64,000 bases of DNA from Cognatiluteimonas sedimenti. Lineage in GTDB: Bacteria; Pseudomonadota; Gammaproteobacteria; Xanthomonadales; Xanthomonadaceae. Positions 45,718-55,359 of this stretch are shown piece after piece. The stretch spans positions 1,196,554 to 1,260,553 of the forward strand of contig NZ_JALGCL010000001.1 in assembly GCF_022808325.1 (NCBI RefSeq), given 5' to 3'. Position numbers and translations under genes: made by a program. The notes beneath the pieces are model-generated. The model was not told where the DNA came from. It worked only from the letters and a program-made list of their open reading frames with translations, and searched no databases. Position 1 is the stretch's first letter; each line of letters begins with the position of its first letter.

Positions 45718-48700
45718 GCCTCGTCCTCGACCGGCCGGATGCTTGCATCCAGTTCGCGCACCCGGGCCTCGATCGCCTTGGGCGAATGCGTGTAGGGCGC
45801 CAGCAGCGCATAGAACGCGGGCACCACGAACAGCGACAGCAGGGTCGAGAAGCCGACGCCGAAGATCACCACCACGCCGATGGTCGCGCGGCTGGCGGAA
45901 CCCGGCCCGCCCGCGGCGACCAGCGGAATGGCGCCGACCATGGTCGCGATCGAGGTCATCAGGATCGGTCGCAGCCTGACCCCGGCCGATTCGACGATCG
46001 CCTCGCGCACGCCGCGCCCGGCATCGCGCAGCTGGTTGGCGAACTCGACGATCAGGATCCCGTTCTTGGCCGCCAGCCCCACCAGCATCACGATGCCGAT
46101 CTGCGAGAACAGGTTGAGGGTGCCACTGGTGACCCACAGCCCGACCAGCGCGCCGAGCACGCCCAGCGGCACGGTCAGCATGATCACCAGCGGATGGATG
46201 AAGCTCTCGAACTGCGCCGCCAGCACCAGGTACACCACCAGCAGCGCCAGGGTGAAGGTCAGCAGCACAGCGCCGCCGGCTTTCTGGTACTCGCGCGATT
46301 CGCCCTTCCAGTCGACCTGGGCGTACTCGGGCAGGTCCGCGGCAACCACGCCATCGAGGAAGGCGAGCGCCTCGCCCATGGTGTAGCCGGGGGCCAGGCC
46401 GGCGCTGATGGTGATCGCGCGCAGGCGGTTGAAGCGGTTGAGGCTGCCGGCCTCGGCCAGCTCTTCGAGCGTGACCAGGTTGGAGAGCGGCACCAGCTCG
46501 CCATTGCGCGCGCGCACCTGCACCGCCTGCAGGTCGGCCGGCGCGGCGCGGCCTTCGCGCCCGGCCTGGACGATGACGTCGTACTCCTCGCCGTCCTGCA
46601 CGAAGGTGGTGACCTGGCGCCCGCCCATCATCGTCTCCAGCGCGCGACCGATGTCGGACACGCTGACGCCGATGTCGGACGCACGCTGGCGGTCGATGCG
46701 CACGCGCATCTGCGGGCGCGTTTCCTTGTAGTCCGAATCGACCGAGAAGAAGCCGGGGTTGGCTTCCATCTTCTGCATCACGATGTCGCGCCAGCGCGCG
46801 ATCTCGGCGTACTCCGGCCCGCCCAGCACGATCTGCACCGGCTGTCCGCGGCTGCCGACCAGCCCGCCGCCCACCCGCGGTTGCGCGCGCACGCCGGTGA
46901 GGCCGTCGAGGTCCTTGCGCAGCGACTCGGCGACCTGCGCGGTCGACTGATCGCGCTTGTCCCAGTCCTCCAGGAACACGATCACGTTGCCGGTGTGCAT
47001 CTCCTCGCTGGCGCCGAAGCCGCCGGGCGCGCGGGTGTTGTAGCGGCGGATCGGGCCGTCGCCGCCGACCCTGCTGGCGAAGATCTTCTCGACCTGCTGC
47101 ACCTGCTTGACGGTGTAGTCGAAGCCGGCGCCCTCGGGCCCCACGATCGAGACGAAGAACGCACCGCGGTCCTCGGCCGGGGCGAGCTCGGACGGCACCA
47201 GCTTGAACAGCGCGTATGCCAGCACGCCCGCGGCCAGCAGCAGGCCACCGATGAGCCAGTAGCGGCCCAGGGTGACCCGCAGCGCGCGTTGGTAGCCATC
47301 GGCCAGCTGCGCCAGGCGGGCATTGGCCCAGCGATGCACGCGCGTGCTTTTCTCCTGCGCGTGCGGGCGCAGCAGCTTCGAGGACATCATCGGGGTCAGG
47401 GTCAGCGCCACGAATGCCGACAACGCCACCGCCCCGGCCAGCGCCACCGACAACTCGCGGAACAGGCGCCCGGTGTTGCCTTCCATGAAGCCGACCGGCA
47501 GGAACACCGCCACCAGCACGGTGGTGGTGGCGATCACCGCGAACGCGACCTGGCGGGTGCCGCGCACCGCCGCCAGCAAGCGCGGCTCGCCGAGGTCGAC
47601 CCGTCGCTGGATGTTCTCCAGCACCACGATCGCGTCGTCGACCACCAGCCCGATCGACAGCACCAGGGCCAGCAGCGTCAGCAGGTTGATCGAATAGCCG
47701 AACGCGTACAGCGGGATGAACGCCGCCATCAGGCACACCGGCACCGTCAGCGCCGGGATCATCGCCGCGCGGAAGCTGCCCAGGAACAACCAGATCACCA
47801 GCAGCACCAGCGCGATCGACTCTGCCAGGGTGGCGTACACGCGCTCGATCGAGGCCTCGATGAACACGGTGTCGTCGAAGGCGACGAAGATGTTGGTGCC
47901 CTGCGGCAACGACTTCTGGATCTCCGCGGCGGTGGCTCTCGCGGCCCGGGTAACGTCGAGCGCGTTCGCGGTCGAGGTCTTGATGATGCCCAGGCCGATG
48001 TTGGGCTGGCCGTTGCTGCGGTAGTAGGCGCGACGCTCGGCCGAGGCGAGCTCGACCCTGGCAACGTCGCCCAGCCGCACCACGTAGCCGCCCGCGCCTT
48101 CGCGCAGCGGGATCCTGGAGAAATCTTCCGCGGTCCGGTAATTGCGCTCCACCCGCAGGGTGAAGTCGCGGCTGCCCGATTCCAGGCGCCCGGCCGGCAG
48201 TTCGACGTTCTCGGCACGCAACGCGGATTCGACGTCGGCGGGGGTGATCCCGCGCGCGGCCATCGCCGCGCTGTCCAGCCACACGCGCATCGCGTAGCGC
48301 TGGCGCCCGCCGATGCGCACCTGGGCCACGCCCTCCAGGCTCGACAGCCGATCCACCACGTAGCGGTCGGCGTAGTCCGACAACTCCAGCGTGTCCATCG
48401 TGGTCGAGCTCATGTTGAGCCAGATGATGGTGTCCGAGTCGCTGTCGGCCTTCTCGACTTCCGGCGGATCGGCCTCGTCGGGCAGGCGGTCGGCGACGCC
48501 GCTGATGGCGTCGCGCACGTCGTTGGCGGCGGCCTCGATGTCGCGGTTGAGGGTGAACTCCAGGGTCACCGACGAGCGTCCGTTGACGCTGCGCGACTGC
48601 AGTGTCTCGATCCCCTCGATGCCCGACAGCGCATCCTCCAGCACCTGGGTGATGCGGGTCTCGACCACCGCCGCCGAGGCGCCCGGATAGCTGACGTCGA

Positions 48701-48839
48701 CCGAGACGATTGGCGGATCGATCGCCGGCAATTCGCGCAGGGTCAGCCGCGAAAACGCCATGATCCCCAGCACGATCAGCAGCAGGCTCATCACCGTGGC
48801 GAACACCGGCCGCTGGATCGAGGTATCCGACAGCTTCAT
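45714..48839 (-). CDS. RND efflux permease (HAE1 family)
   Basis: A 1041-residue resistance-nodulation-division pump protein. It has the 12-helix plan with two large periplasmic loops. The N-terminal MKLSDTSIQRPVFATVMSLLLI and the charged LSIGLVVDDAIVVLENIQRR near residue 400 (the Asp-Asp proton relay of TM4) are visible. GFSTLLSLFVVPAFYALLAP is in the last helices. It exports hydrophobic drugs or metabolites in exchange for protons, and needs a periplasmic adaptor and an outer-membrane channel. The adaptor gene is immediately upstream; no channel gene is in the window. The C-terminal tail (HSPKAIEARVRELD) is cytoplasmic. Confidence 0.96.
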   Translation of the reverse strand: MKLSDTSIQRPVFATVMSLLLIVLGIMAFSRLTLRELPAIDPPIVSVDVSYPGASAAVVETRITQVLEDALSGIEGIETLQSRSVNGRSSVTLEFTLNRDIEAAANDVRDAISGVADRLPDEADPPEVEKADSDSDTIIWLNMSSTTMDTLELSDYADRYVVDRLSSLEGVAQVRIGGRQRYAMRVWLDSAAMAARGITPADVESALRAENVELPAGRLESGSRDFTLRVERNYRTAEDFSRIPLREGAGGYVVRLGDVARVELASAERRAYYRSNGQPNIGLGIIKTSTANALDVTRAARATAAEIQKSLPQGTNIFVAFDDTVFIEASIERVYATLAESIALVLLVIWLFLGSFRAAMIPALTVPVCLMAAFIPLYAFGYSINLLTLLALVLSIGLVVDDAIVVLENIQRRVDLGEPRLLAAVRGTRQVAFAVIATTTVLVAVFLPVGFMEGNTGRLFRELSVALAGAVALSAFVALTLTPMMSSKLLRPHAQEKSTRVHRWANARLAQLADGYQRALRVTLGRYWLIGGLLLAAGVLAYALFKLVPSELAPAEDRGAFFVSIVGPEGAGFDYTVKQVQQVEKIFASRVGGDGPIRRYNTRAPGGFGASEEMHTGNVIVFLEDWDKRDQSTAQVAESLRKDLDGLTGVRAQPRVGGGLVGSRGQPVQIVLGGPEYAEIARWRDIVMQKMEANPGFFSVDSDYKETRPQMRVRIDRQRASDIGVSVSDIGRALETMMGGRQVTTFVQDGEEYDVIVQAGREGRAAPADLQAVQVRARNGELVPLSNLVTLEELAEAGSLNRFNRLRAITISAGLAPGYTMGEALAFLDGVVAADLPEYAQVDWKGESREYQKAGGAVLLTFTLALLVVYLVLAAQFESFIHPLVIMLTVPLGVLGALVGLWVTSGTLNLFSQIGIVMLVGLAAKNGILIVEFANQLRDAGRGVREAIVESAGVRLRPILMTSIATMVGAIPLVAAGGPGSASRATIGVVVIFGVGFSTLLSLFVVPAFYALLAPYTHSPKAIEARVRELDASIRPVEDEA

Positions 48840-48842
48840 CGC

Positions 48843-49946
48843 TCAGTTCCCGGGCGCGGGCGCCGCAGCGGGCGCGGGCGCGCCGGCTTGCGCGCCAGCA
48901 TCCGCTTCCGCGATCTTCGCGCCGGGGCGCAGCTTGCCGGTGCCGTCGACCACGATGCGGTCGCCGGCCCGCAGGCCCTGCCGGACCTCGACCTTGCCGT
49001 CGGCCCGTGCGCCGAGGACGACCCGCGCCTGCTCGACCGTGGCGTCGGCCTTCACCCGGTAGACGAACGACGTCTGCCCGACCTGGACCACGGCGATCTC
49101 CGGCACCAGCAGTGCCTCGCGCTGCGGGCGCTGCACCTGGACCGTGACCAGCATGCCCGGCCGCAGCGCCCGGTCCGGATTCGCGAACGCGGCGCGCACC
49201 GTCACCGCGCGCGTGGCCGGGTCGACCCGTGCATCCACGGTTTCCACCATGCCGGCGAAGTCGCGGCCGCCGTAGACCTCGGTGCGGCCACGCACCTGCT
49301 GTCCTGCGCCGACCTGCGCCAGCGCCGCCTCCGGCATCGGGAAATCGACGTAGACGCTCGACAGGTCATCGAGCGTGGCGATCGGCGTACCCGGCGTGAC
49401 CAGCGCGCCGGGGCTGACCTGGCGGATGCCAAGCACGCCGGCGAATGGCGCGCGGATCACGCGGTCGCCCAGTTGCGCGCGCACCTGCGCCACCTGCGCC
49501 TGCGCCGAGTCGCGCGCGGCGCGCTGGCTGTCCAGTTGCGAGCGCGCGATCAGTTGCTGCGAAGCCAGCTCGAACTGGCGCTTGTACAGCCGCTCCGCCT
49601 CCACCGCCGCCGCCTGCGCCTGCGCGAGTGCCGCCTGCTGCTGCTGCCCCGACAGGGTAACCAGCAACGCGCCCTTGCCGACCTCGTCGCCACTGTCGAA
49701 GTGCACCCGTTGCACGGTCTCGCTGACCTTGGCCGTGATGGTGACGGATTCGTGCGCGCTGGCGGTGCCGAGCGCCTGCAGGGTGTCGTGGAACGCCTGT
49801 GGTGCGACCCGCACGGTGGTCACCATCGCCGGCGCTTCCCCGGGCGCGGGTCGCTCCGCCTTGCCGCAGCCCGCCAGCGCGCAGATCGCCAGCATCGCCG
49901 TGACTGTTGTGAGCGCGGTGGGCATGGAACGAAAGCGAGTCGGCAT
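48843..49946 (-). CDS. RND periplasmic adaptor lipoprotein
   Basis: A 367-residue membrane-fusion protein, lipidated: the lipobox LAGC ends the signal sequence near residue 24 (AMLAICALAGCGK). A lipoyl half (VTITAKVSETVQRVHFDSGD), an alpha-helical hairpin rich in Gln/Ala (AALAQAQAAAVEAERLYKRQ), a beta-barrel and a membrane-proximal domain follow. The C-terminal tail is Ala/Pro-rich (AGAPAPAAAPAPGN). It links the inner-membrane pump to an outer-membrane channel. The ATG at 49946 is preferred; 49925 is also in frame. Three bases separate it from the permease start, so the two are cotranscribed. Confidence 0.94.
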   Translation of the reverse strand: MPTRFRSMPTALTTVTAMLAICALAGCGKAERPAPGEAPAMVTTVRVAPQAFHDTLQALGTASAHESVTITAKVSETVQRVHFDSGDEVGKGALLVTLSGQQQQAALAQAQAAAVEAERLYKRQFELASQQLIARSQLDSQRAARDSAQAQVAQVRAQLGDRVIRAPFAGVLGIRQVSPGALVTPGTPIATLDDLSSVYVDFPMPEAALAQVGAGQQVRGRTEVYGGRDFAGMVETVDARVDPATRAVTVRAAFANPDRALRPGMLVTVQVQRPQREALLVPEIAVVQVGQTSFVYRVKADATVEQARVVLGARADGKVEVRQGLRAGDRIVVDGTGKLRPGAKIAEADAGAQAGAPAPAAAPAPGN

Positions 49947-50176
49947 TTTTCGGTTGGTCTGCAAGGGACCACCGATTCTAGCGGCTGCCCATGTCCCGCA
50001 CCCATGCCAGGAGGCCCGCCCCGCCGCTTGCGGGCCTGCCGATGGCACGTTCACGCCTTTCGCGGCAGTCTGGCCATGCGGCCGCGTTTTTGCCAGGCGC
50101 CTTGCAGCCCGCTGCCGGTCTGCGTGGCGGATGCCGTTTGCGATCAGGCAGCCCCTCCCCCAACCGGAAACCCCCC

Positions 50177-51133
50177 ATGATCCACGACAGCATCCTCGAC
50201 ACCATCGGCCACACCCCGGTGGTACGCCTGCATCGCATGGCGCCGTCCGGCGTTGCCCTCTACGCCAAGGTCGAAAGCTTCAATCCCGGCGGTTCGGTCA
50301 AGGACCGCCTGGCGCTCGCCATCATCCTGGATGCCGAGGCGCGTGGCCTGCTCAAGCCCGGGGACACCGTGATCGAGGCAACGTCCGGCAACACGGGCGT
50401 GGCGCTGGCGATGGTCTGCGCGGCGCGCGGCTACAAGTTCGTCGCGGTGATGACCGAGACCTTCTCGATCGAACGCCGCAAGCTGATGCGCGCCTACGGC
50501 GCCAAGGTGATCCTGAGCGCCGCGGCCGAGCGCGGGACCGGCATGGTCCGCATCGCCGAGGAACTGGCGGCCAAACACGGCTGGTTCCTGGCGCGGCAGT
50601 TCACCAACCCGGCCAATCCTGGCTACCACCGGCAGACCACGGCGGCGGAAATCCTGCGCGACTTCGCCGGACGCCGGCTCGACCACTTCGTCAGCGGCTG
50701 GGGCACCGGCGGCACCCTGACCGGTGTCGGCGAGATGTTGAAGCTGGCGCGGCCGGAAGTGCGGATCACCGCCTGCGAACCGGCGGGCGCGTCGCTGCTT
50801 GCCGGCAAGGACTGGCAGCCGCACAAGATCCAGGGCTGGACCCCGGATTTCGTCCCGGAGGTGCTAAACCGCGACGTCGCCGACGCGATCGTGCCGGTGG
50901 ACGACGTGCTCGCGCGCGATACCGCGCGCCGGCTGGCGCGGGAGGAAGGCGTGTTCGTCGGTATTTCCGCCGGCGCAACCGTCGCCGCGGCGCTGGAAGT
51001 GGCGAAGTCGGCCAGCGCCGGCGACGTGATCCTGGCGATGCTGCCCGATACCGGCGAGCGTTACCTGTCGACTTTCCTGCTTGAGGGCGTGAACGAGGGC
51101 TCCGACGACGAGTGGCTGGCGTCGCTGGGTTGA
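50177..51133 (+). CDS. cysK: cysteine synthase (O-acetylserine sulfhydrylase)
   Basis: A 318-residue PLP enzyme that makes cysteine from O-acetylserine and sulfide. The PLP Lys is in NPGGSVKDRLAL near residue 40, the SGNTG loop at about 68 (EATSGNTGVALAMVCAARGY), the PLP phosphate loop in WGTGGTLTGVGEML near 178, and the FVGISAGATVAAALEVA segment near 272. Cystathionine beta-synthase-like or CysM-type activity cannot be excluded. It starts after a purine-poor leader, without a clear ribosome site. A bidirectional terminator lies between it and the convergent aldolase gene. Confidence 0.93.
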   Translation: MIHDSILDTIGHTPVVRLHRMAPSGVALYAKVESFNPGGSVKDRLALAIILDAEARGLLKPGDTVIEATSGNTGVALAMVCAARGYKFVAVMTETFSIERRKLMRAYGAKVILSAAAERGTGMVRIAEELAAKHGWFLARQFTNPANPGYHRQTTAAEILRDFAGRRLDHFVSGWGTGGTLTGVGEMLKLARPEVRITACEPAGASLLAGKDWQPHKIQGWTPDFVPEVLNRDVADAIVPVDDVLARDTARRLAREEGVFVGISAGATVAAALEVAKSASAGDVILAMLPDTGERYLSTFLLEGVNEGSDDEWLASLG

Positions 51134-51176
51134 ATCCAAGCCCCCGGGCGGGATCCGAGGCAACGGCCCTGGAACG

Positions 51177-51205
51177 AAAAACGCCGGCGCAAGGCCGGCG
51201 TTTTT
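51177..51205. terminator. bidirectional intrinsic terminator between cysK and the aldolase gene
   Basis: AAAAACGCCGGC, loop GCAAG, GCCGGCGTTTTT: a 12-bp symmetric stem with A- and T-runs at the ends. It can terminate transcription from both cysK and the convergent aldolase gene. Confidence 0.9.
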
Positions 51206-51226
51206 CCTGATCCGTGCGAGCCGTGC

Positions 51227-52237
51227 CTACGCGGCCTTCGACCACTTGCCCAGCGCCGCCATGCCATTGTCGCGGGCACGCTCGTGGACCATCGCCTGGG
51301 CCTTGGCGACATTGTTGGCCAGGTCCTGCGACCAGATCTTCAGCGCGGCCGACTGCATCGCGCGGCCGTAGCTGAAGCTCAGCGGCCACGGATTCGGGCC
51401 CATGCGGTTCATCGCATCCAGGTGCGCGGTGGCGTCCTCGTCGGACTGGCCACCGGACAGGAACACGATGCCGGGCAGGATCGCCGGCACCGTCGATTTC
51501 AGGCACATCAGCGTGGACTCGGCCACCTCCTCGACCGACGCCTGTTCGTCGCAGTCCTTGCCGGAAATCACCATCGATGCCTTCAGGATCGTGCCTTCGA
51601 GCATCACGTTCTGCTGGTACAGCGCATCGAACAGCGAGCGCAGCACCACCTCGGTGACCTCATAGCAGGTCTCGATGTCATGGCTGCCGTCCATCAGCAC
51701 TTCCGGTTCCACCATCGGCACCAGCCCCTGCTCCTGGCACAGCGCCGCGTAGCGCGCCAGCGCGTGCGAGTTGGCCTCGATGCAGCTGCCCGAGGGGATG
51801 TCCTCGCCGATGTTGATCACCGCACGCCATTTCGCGAAGCGCGCACCGAGCTGGTAGTACTCCTTCAGGCGCTCGCGCAGGCCGTCCAGGCCCTCGGTGA
51901 CGACCTCGCCCGGGAAGCCGGCCAGCGGCTGCGGGCCCTTGTCGACCTTGATGCCCGGGATGATGCCGTTGTCCATCATCACCTTGGTGAAGGGCACGCC
52001 GGCGGCGGTCGACTGGCGGATGGTCTCGTCGTACAGGATCGCCCCCGAGATGTGCTCGCCCAGGCCCGGCGTGGTCAACAGCATCTCGCGGTAGGCGCGG
52101 CGATGTTCCTCGGTGCTTTCCACGCCCACGCCGGCGAAGCGCTTGGCGATGGTGTTGTTGGACTCGTCGATGGCGATGATGCCCTTGCCCGCGGCGACCA
52201 TGGCCAGGGCGGTTTCGGCAAGCTGTTCGATGCTCAT
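51227..52237 (-). CDS. class I fructose-bisphosphate aldolase
   Basis: A 336-residue Schiff-base aldolase that cleaves fructose 1,6-bisphosphate (or condenses the triose phosphates). It is a class I enzyme: IAIDESNNTIAKRFAGVGV near residue 21, EGTILKASMVISG near 215 with the Schiff-base Lys, and LSGGQSDEDATAHLDAMNR near 258. No metal-dependent class II motifs are present. The promoter has a consensus TATAAT and a 33-base leader. It lies in a block of lower-glycolysis genes (pyk, pgk, gap) on the same strand, though each has its own leader, so they form a neighbourhood rather than one operon. Confidence 0.96.
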   Translation of the reverse strand: MSIEQLAETALAMVAAGKGIIAIDESNNTIAKRFAGVGVESTEEHRRAYREMLLTTPGLGEHISGAILYDETIRQSTAAGVPFTKVMMDNGIIPGIKVDKGPQPLAGFPGEVVTEGLDGLRERLKEYYQLGARFAKWRAVINIGEDIPSGSCIEANSHALARYAALCQEQGLVPMVEPEVLMDGSHDIETCYEVTEVVLRSLFDALYQQNVMLEGTILKASMVISGKDCDEQASVEEVAESTLMCLKSTVPAILPGIVFLSGGQSDEDATAHLDAMNRMGPNPWPLSFSYGRAMQSAALKIWSQDLANNVAKAQAMVHERARDNGMAALGKWSKAA

Positions 52238-52270
52238 GGTGTCCTGCGGCGGCGTTTGTGGAAAAACGCG

Positions 52271-52276
52271 ATTATA
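52271..52276 (-). promoter_or_regulatory. -10 element TATAAT of the aldolase gene
   Basis: A perfect TATAAT on the minus strand, 33 bases before the ATG at 52237. The -35 region about 17 bases upstream is poorly conserved. It is the best -10 match in the window. Confidence 0.6.
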
Positions 52277-52421
52277 CCCGGTCGCGCAGGCAAAAGTTCA
52301 TTACCAAACAGTGGCTTACGCCAGAATCCAGATGGCCGCGCGAGCGGCTTCGGAAAATGTCGTGCGCGGCCGGCACGCGTGTGGCGCGCCGAATCCGGCA
52401 GATGCCAGGTTCCGCGCGCGG

Positions 52422-53036
52422 TCAACCGCCGCGTGGCGGTGAATTCGCACGTCGCAGTGTGTCCTCGACCTGCTGCTCCTGCTGGCGCAAGCGGTGCTTT
52501 TCCATATCCTGCTTGGTGGTGTCCCCACGCTCGAAACGCTTCGATTTGACGCGTGCCAGCTGGTCGGCGAGATCCTTGATCTGGCAATGCCCGCGCAGGG
52601 TGGCGGCATCCATGGGCTGCTTGCCGCCCTGGAACCCCAGGGTCGCGACCGTGTAGGTCGGGACGACCACGTCGACCCCGGGGCGCGCCTTGAAGCGCCA
52701 TTGCGACACCGCGTCGGCGCCGGCCTGGGCGAAGGCCTGCCAATACCCTTCGACCGGTGCGACCTCGCCGGCTTCGCTGTTCCATTGCTTGAGCACCGCG
52801 AAATCGGACGTGGTGCCGTCCTTGCCGATCAGGTAGCCCAAGGCAATGCACGCGCTGCCGCCACGGGGAGCGAGGGACGCCGGATAGGTCGCGGTCGCCA
52901 GCTGCAACCCGTCGGCCAGCATCCATTTGTCGCCAATGGTGCCTTCGTTGGCGATGCGTTGCTTTTCCTGCGCCAGGGCCGTACCCGACAAGGCCAGGCC
53001 GAGCACGAGGGCAGCGAAGATCCGTTGCCTGTTCAT
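52422..53036 (-). CDS. exported TonB C-terminal-domain-like protein
   Basis: A 204-residue exported protein. A signal peptide covers about residues 1-23 (SGTALA-QE). The central part (ACIALGYLIGKDGTTSDFAV, then GADAVSQWRFKARPGVD) resembles the TonB C-terminal beta-alpha fold, in which the two strands and helix bind TonB-dependent receptors or peptidoglycan. There is no N-terminal membrane anchor and no Pro-rich spanner, so it is not a true TonB. The last 50 residues are charged (SKRFERGDTTKQDMEKHRLR). The ATG at 53036 is chosen from the signal peptide. Its position between the aldolase and pyruvate kinase genes gives no functional hint. Confidence 0.75.
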   Translation of the reverse strand: MNRQRIFAALVLGLALSGTALAQEKQRIANEGTIGDKWMLADGLQLATATYPASLAPRGGSACIALGYLIGKDGTTSDFAVLKQWNSEAGEVAPVEGYWQAFAQAGADAVSQWRFKARPGVDVVVPTYTVATLGFQGGKQPMDAATLRGHCQIKDLADQLARVKSKRFERGDTTKQDMEKHRLRQQEQQVEDTLRRANSPPRGG

Positions 53037-53123
53037 CCCAATCACCTCCAAACGCAATTGCGGCAATGCCGGTCGCCAACCGAATACTTCAGTTGCGCGG
53101 GATAGCACGCGGAACCGCGCGGG

Positions 53124-54590
53124 TCAAATCTCCCCCAACCCCTGCGCCAGCCCGCCGGGGCCGACCTGCAGCAGGCGCAGGGTATTGGTCGCGCCGTGCT
53201 GCTCCATGTGGTCGCCGCTGGTGAGGATCACGCGGTCGCCCTCGGCCAGCAGGCCGGCGTCGAACAGCGACTTCAGCGCCTCGCGCGCGGCCTCGCGGGT
53301 GGCCAGGCCGCGGCTGTCGAAGGCAATCGGGAACACGTCGCGCATCAACGCCATCCGCCGGCGGGCGCCGGCATGCCGCGACAACCCGAAGATCGGCACG
53401 TTGGAGCGGAAACGCGACAGGTAGCGCGCGGTGCCGCCGGATTCGGTCATCGCCACGATCGCGCGCACGCCGATGTGCTCGGACAGGAACATCGCCGCCA
53501 TCGCGATCGCCTGGTCGGCGCGCTGAAGGTCGCGTTGCGCCTTCTCGAAATCGGTGTCCCGCTCGAACTGCTTCTCCGCGCCGACGCAGATCCGCGCCAT
53601 CGCCTCCACCGCCTTGAGCGGATGGTTGCCGGCCGCCGATTCCTGCGACAGCATCACCGCGTCGGTGCCGTCGATCACCGCGTTGGCGACGTCGAGCACC
53701 TCGGCCCGGGTCGGGATCGGGCTGTCGACCATCGACTGCAGCATCTGCGTGGCGGTGATCACGACCCGGCTGCGCGCCAGCGATTCGCGGATGATCTTCT
53801 TCTGCAGACCCGGCAGCTCGGCATCGCCGATCTCCACGCCGAGGTCGCCGCGCGCGACCATGACCGCGTCGCTGGCGTCGATGATCTCGGCCAGGTTCTC
53901 GATCGCCTCGGATCGCTCGATCTTGGCGCAAAGCGCCGCATCGCTGCCATGGTCGCGGGCGATCGCCCGCGCCTCCTCCATGTCGGCGGCGTTGCGGCAG
54001 AACGACACCGCGATGAAGTCGGCCCCCAGTTCCGCGGCGACCGCGATCAGTTCGCGGTCGCGTTGGGTCAGGGCGCCGAGCGAAAGGCCGCCGCCAAGGC
54101 GATTCAGGCCCTTGCGGTCGGACAGCGCGCCATCGTTGAGCACGCTGGTGACGATGCGTTCGCCCTCGATGCGCTCCACCTGCAGTTGCACCATGCCGTC
54201 GTCGAGCAACAGGGTGTCCCCGGCGTGGACATCGTTCGGCAGGCCGAGGTAGCTGATCCCGACTTCGCGCTCGCTGCCCGGCGGCGCATCGGCGCGCGCC
54301 ACCAGGTCGAAGCGTTCGCCGGCCCGCAACTGCACGCGCCCGGTGGCGAAACCTTCGATCCGCAGCTTTGGCCCGGGCAGGTCGGCGAGGATGCCGACTT
54401 CGACCCCGACCCGCAGCGCCGCCTCGCGCACCGCGTGCGCGCGCGCGACCTGCGCGGCCGGGTCGCCGTGCGAAAAGTTCAGCCGCACCACGTCAACGCC
54501 CGCGCGCAACAGCGCATCGAGCATGCCCGGCGGGTCGGTGGCCGGCCCGAGCGTGGCGAGGATCCTGGTACGGCGGCGATGCTGGCTCAT
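53124..54590 (-). CDS. pyk: pyruvate kinase
   Basis: A 488-residue enzyme converting phosphoenolpyruvate and ADP to pyruvate and ATP. Motifs: RTRILATLGPATDPP at the N-terminus, RLNFSHGD near residue 37, the catalytic KIERSEAIENLAEIIDASDAV near 218, MVARGDLGVEIG at about 240, and a C-terminal domain with MTESGGTARYLSRFR near 380. The structure is that of a type II single-chain enzyme. Its leader contains a GGAG site close to the ATG. It is divergent from the acetyltransferase gene with a 48-base gap. It belongs to the glycolytic neighbourhood with fba, pgk and gap. Confidence 0.97.
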   Translation of the reverse strand: MSQHRRRTRILATLGPATDPPGMLDALLRAGVDVVRLNFSHGDPAAQVARAHAVREAALRVGVEVGILADLPGPKLRIEGFATGRVQLRAGERFDLVARADAPPGSEREVGISYLGLPNDVHAGDTLLLDDGMVQLQVERIEGERIVTSVLNDGALSDRKGLNRLGGGLSLGALTQRDRELIAVAAELGADFIAVSFCRNAADMEEARAIARDHGSDAALCAKIERSEAIENLAEIIDASDAVMVARGDLGVEIGDAELPGLQKKIIRESLARSRVVITATQMLQSMVDSPIPTRAEVLDVANAVIDGTDAVMLSQESAAGNHPLKAVEAMARICVGAEKQFERDTDFEKAQRDLQRADQAIAMAAMFLSEHIGVRAIVAMTESGGTARYLSRFRSNVPIFGLSRHAGARRRMALMRDVFPIAFDSRGLATREAAREALKSLFDAGLLAEGDRVILTSGDHMEQHGATNTLRLLQVGPGGLAQGLGEI

Positions 54591-54638
54591 GTCGCGTATT
54601 CTCCGTGGCGCACGCTAGCACAGCCGTGCGAGCCCGCG

Positions 54639-55226
54639 ATGACCGACGCCTGCCGCATCGATATTGCCGCTGCCCTCGACGCACTGCCGGCGTTCCCGCG
54701 CCTGCGCGGCCAGCGCGTATGCCTGCGCGGCCCGTGCCCAGGGGATGCCGATGCGCTGTTCGCGCTGTTCTCCGATCCGGCGGTGATGCGCTACTGGAGC
54801 CGGTCGCCGATGGCCGCGCGCGGCGAAGCCGAAGGCAGGATCGCCGAGATCGTCGAGGATTTCGCCGCGCGCAAGGCGCTGCAATGGATGATCGCCGCCC
54901 GCGTGGACGATGCGGTGATCGGCACCTGTTCGCTGTTCCGGTTCGACCCGCGCCACCGTCGCGCCGAGGTCGGCTACGCGTTGCGTTCCGACCACTGGGG
55001 CCGCGGCCTGGCGCGCGAGGCGGTCGCGCTTGCGCTGGAGTGGGGGTTCCGCACGCTCGGCCTGCATCGGATCGAGGCCGGCATCGATCCGCGGAATGCC
55101 GGCTCACGCCTGCTGCTGGCGAGGCTCGGATTCACCAGCGAGGAATTGTTGCGCGAGCGCTATCGGGTCGGCGGCGAGGCAGGCGACATCCAGCTGTTCG
55201 GCCTGCCGGCCCCCGGAATGCGGTGA
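54639..55226 (+). CDS. GNAT-family N-acetyltransferase (RimJ/RimL-like)
   Basis: A 195-residue acetyl-CoA-dependent transferase. The fold begins near residue 20 (LRGQRVCLRGPCPGDADALF). The acetyl-CoA-binding segment is AEVGYALRSDHWGRGLAREA near 110, followed by ALEWGFRTLGLHRIEAGIDPRN, read in two parts near 130-150, and FTSEELLRERYRVGG at the end. This resembles RimJ/RimL-type protein-alpha-N-acetyltransferases or small-molecule acetyltransferases (ribosomal-protein N-terminus or aminoglycoside-like targets). The substrate is not clear from sequence. It is divergent from pyk and convergent with pgk. Confidence 0.88.
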   Translation: MTDACRIDIAAALDALPAFPRLRGQRVCLRGPCPGDADALFALFSDPAVMRYWSRSPMAARGEAEGRIAEIVEDFAARKALQWMIAARVDDAVIGTCSLFRFDPRHRRAEVGYALRSDHWGRGLAREAVALALEWGFRTLGLHRIEAGIDPRNAGSRLLLARLGFTSEELLRERYRVGGEAGDIQLFGLPAPGMR

Positions 55227-55359
55227 CGATGCCGGGGTTGGCGCAACCGATTCCGCAATCCACATCAGCGCGGGCACCCGCGGCCGGCAATCGCGTAAAC
55301 CTAGCGCGCCATCGTCGCGGCACGGAATCGGCATCGCATCATCGCGTACCGGAACACGT

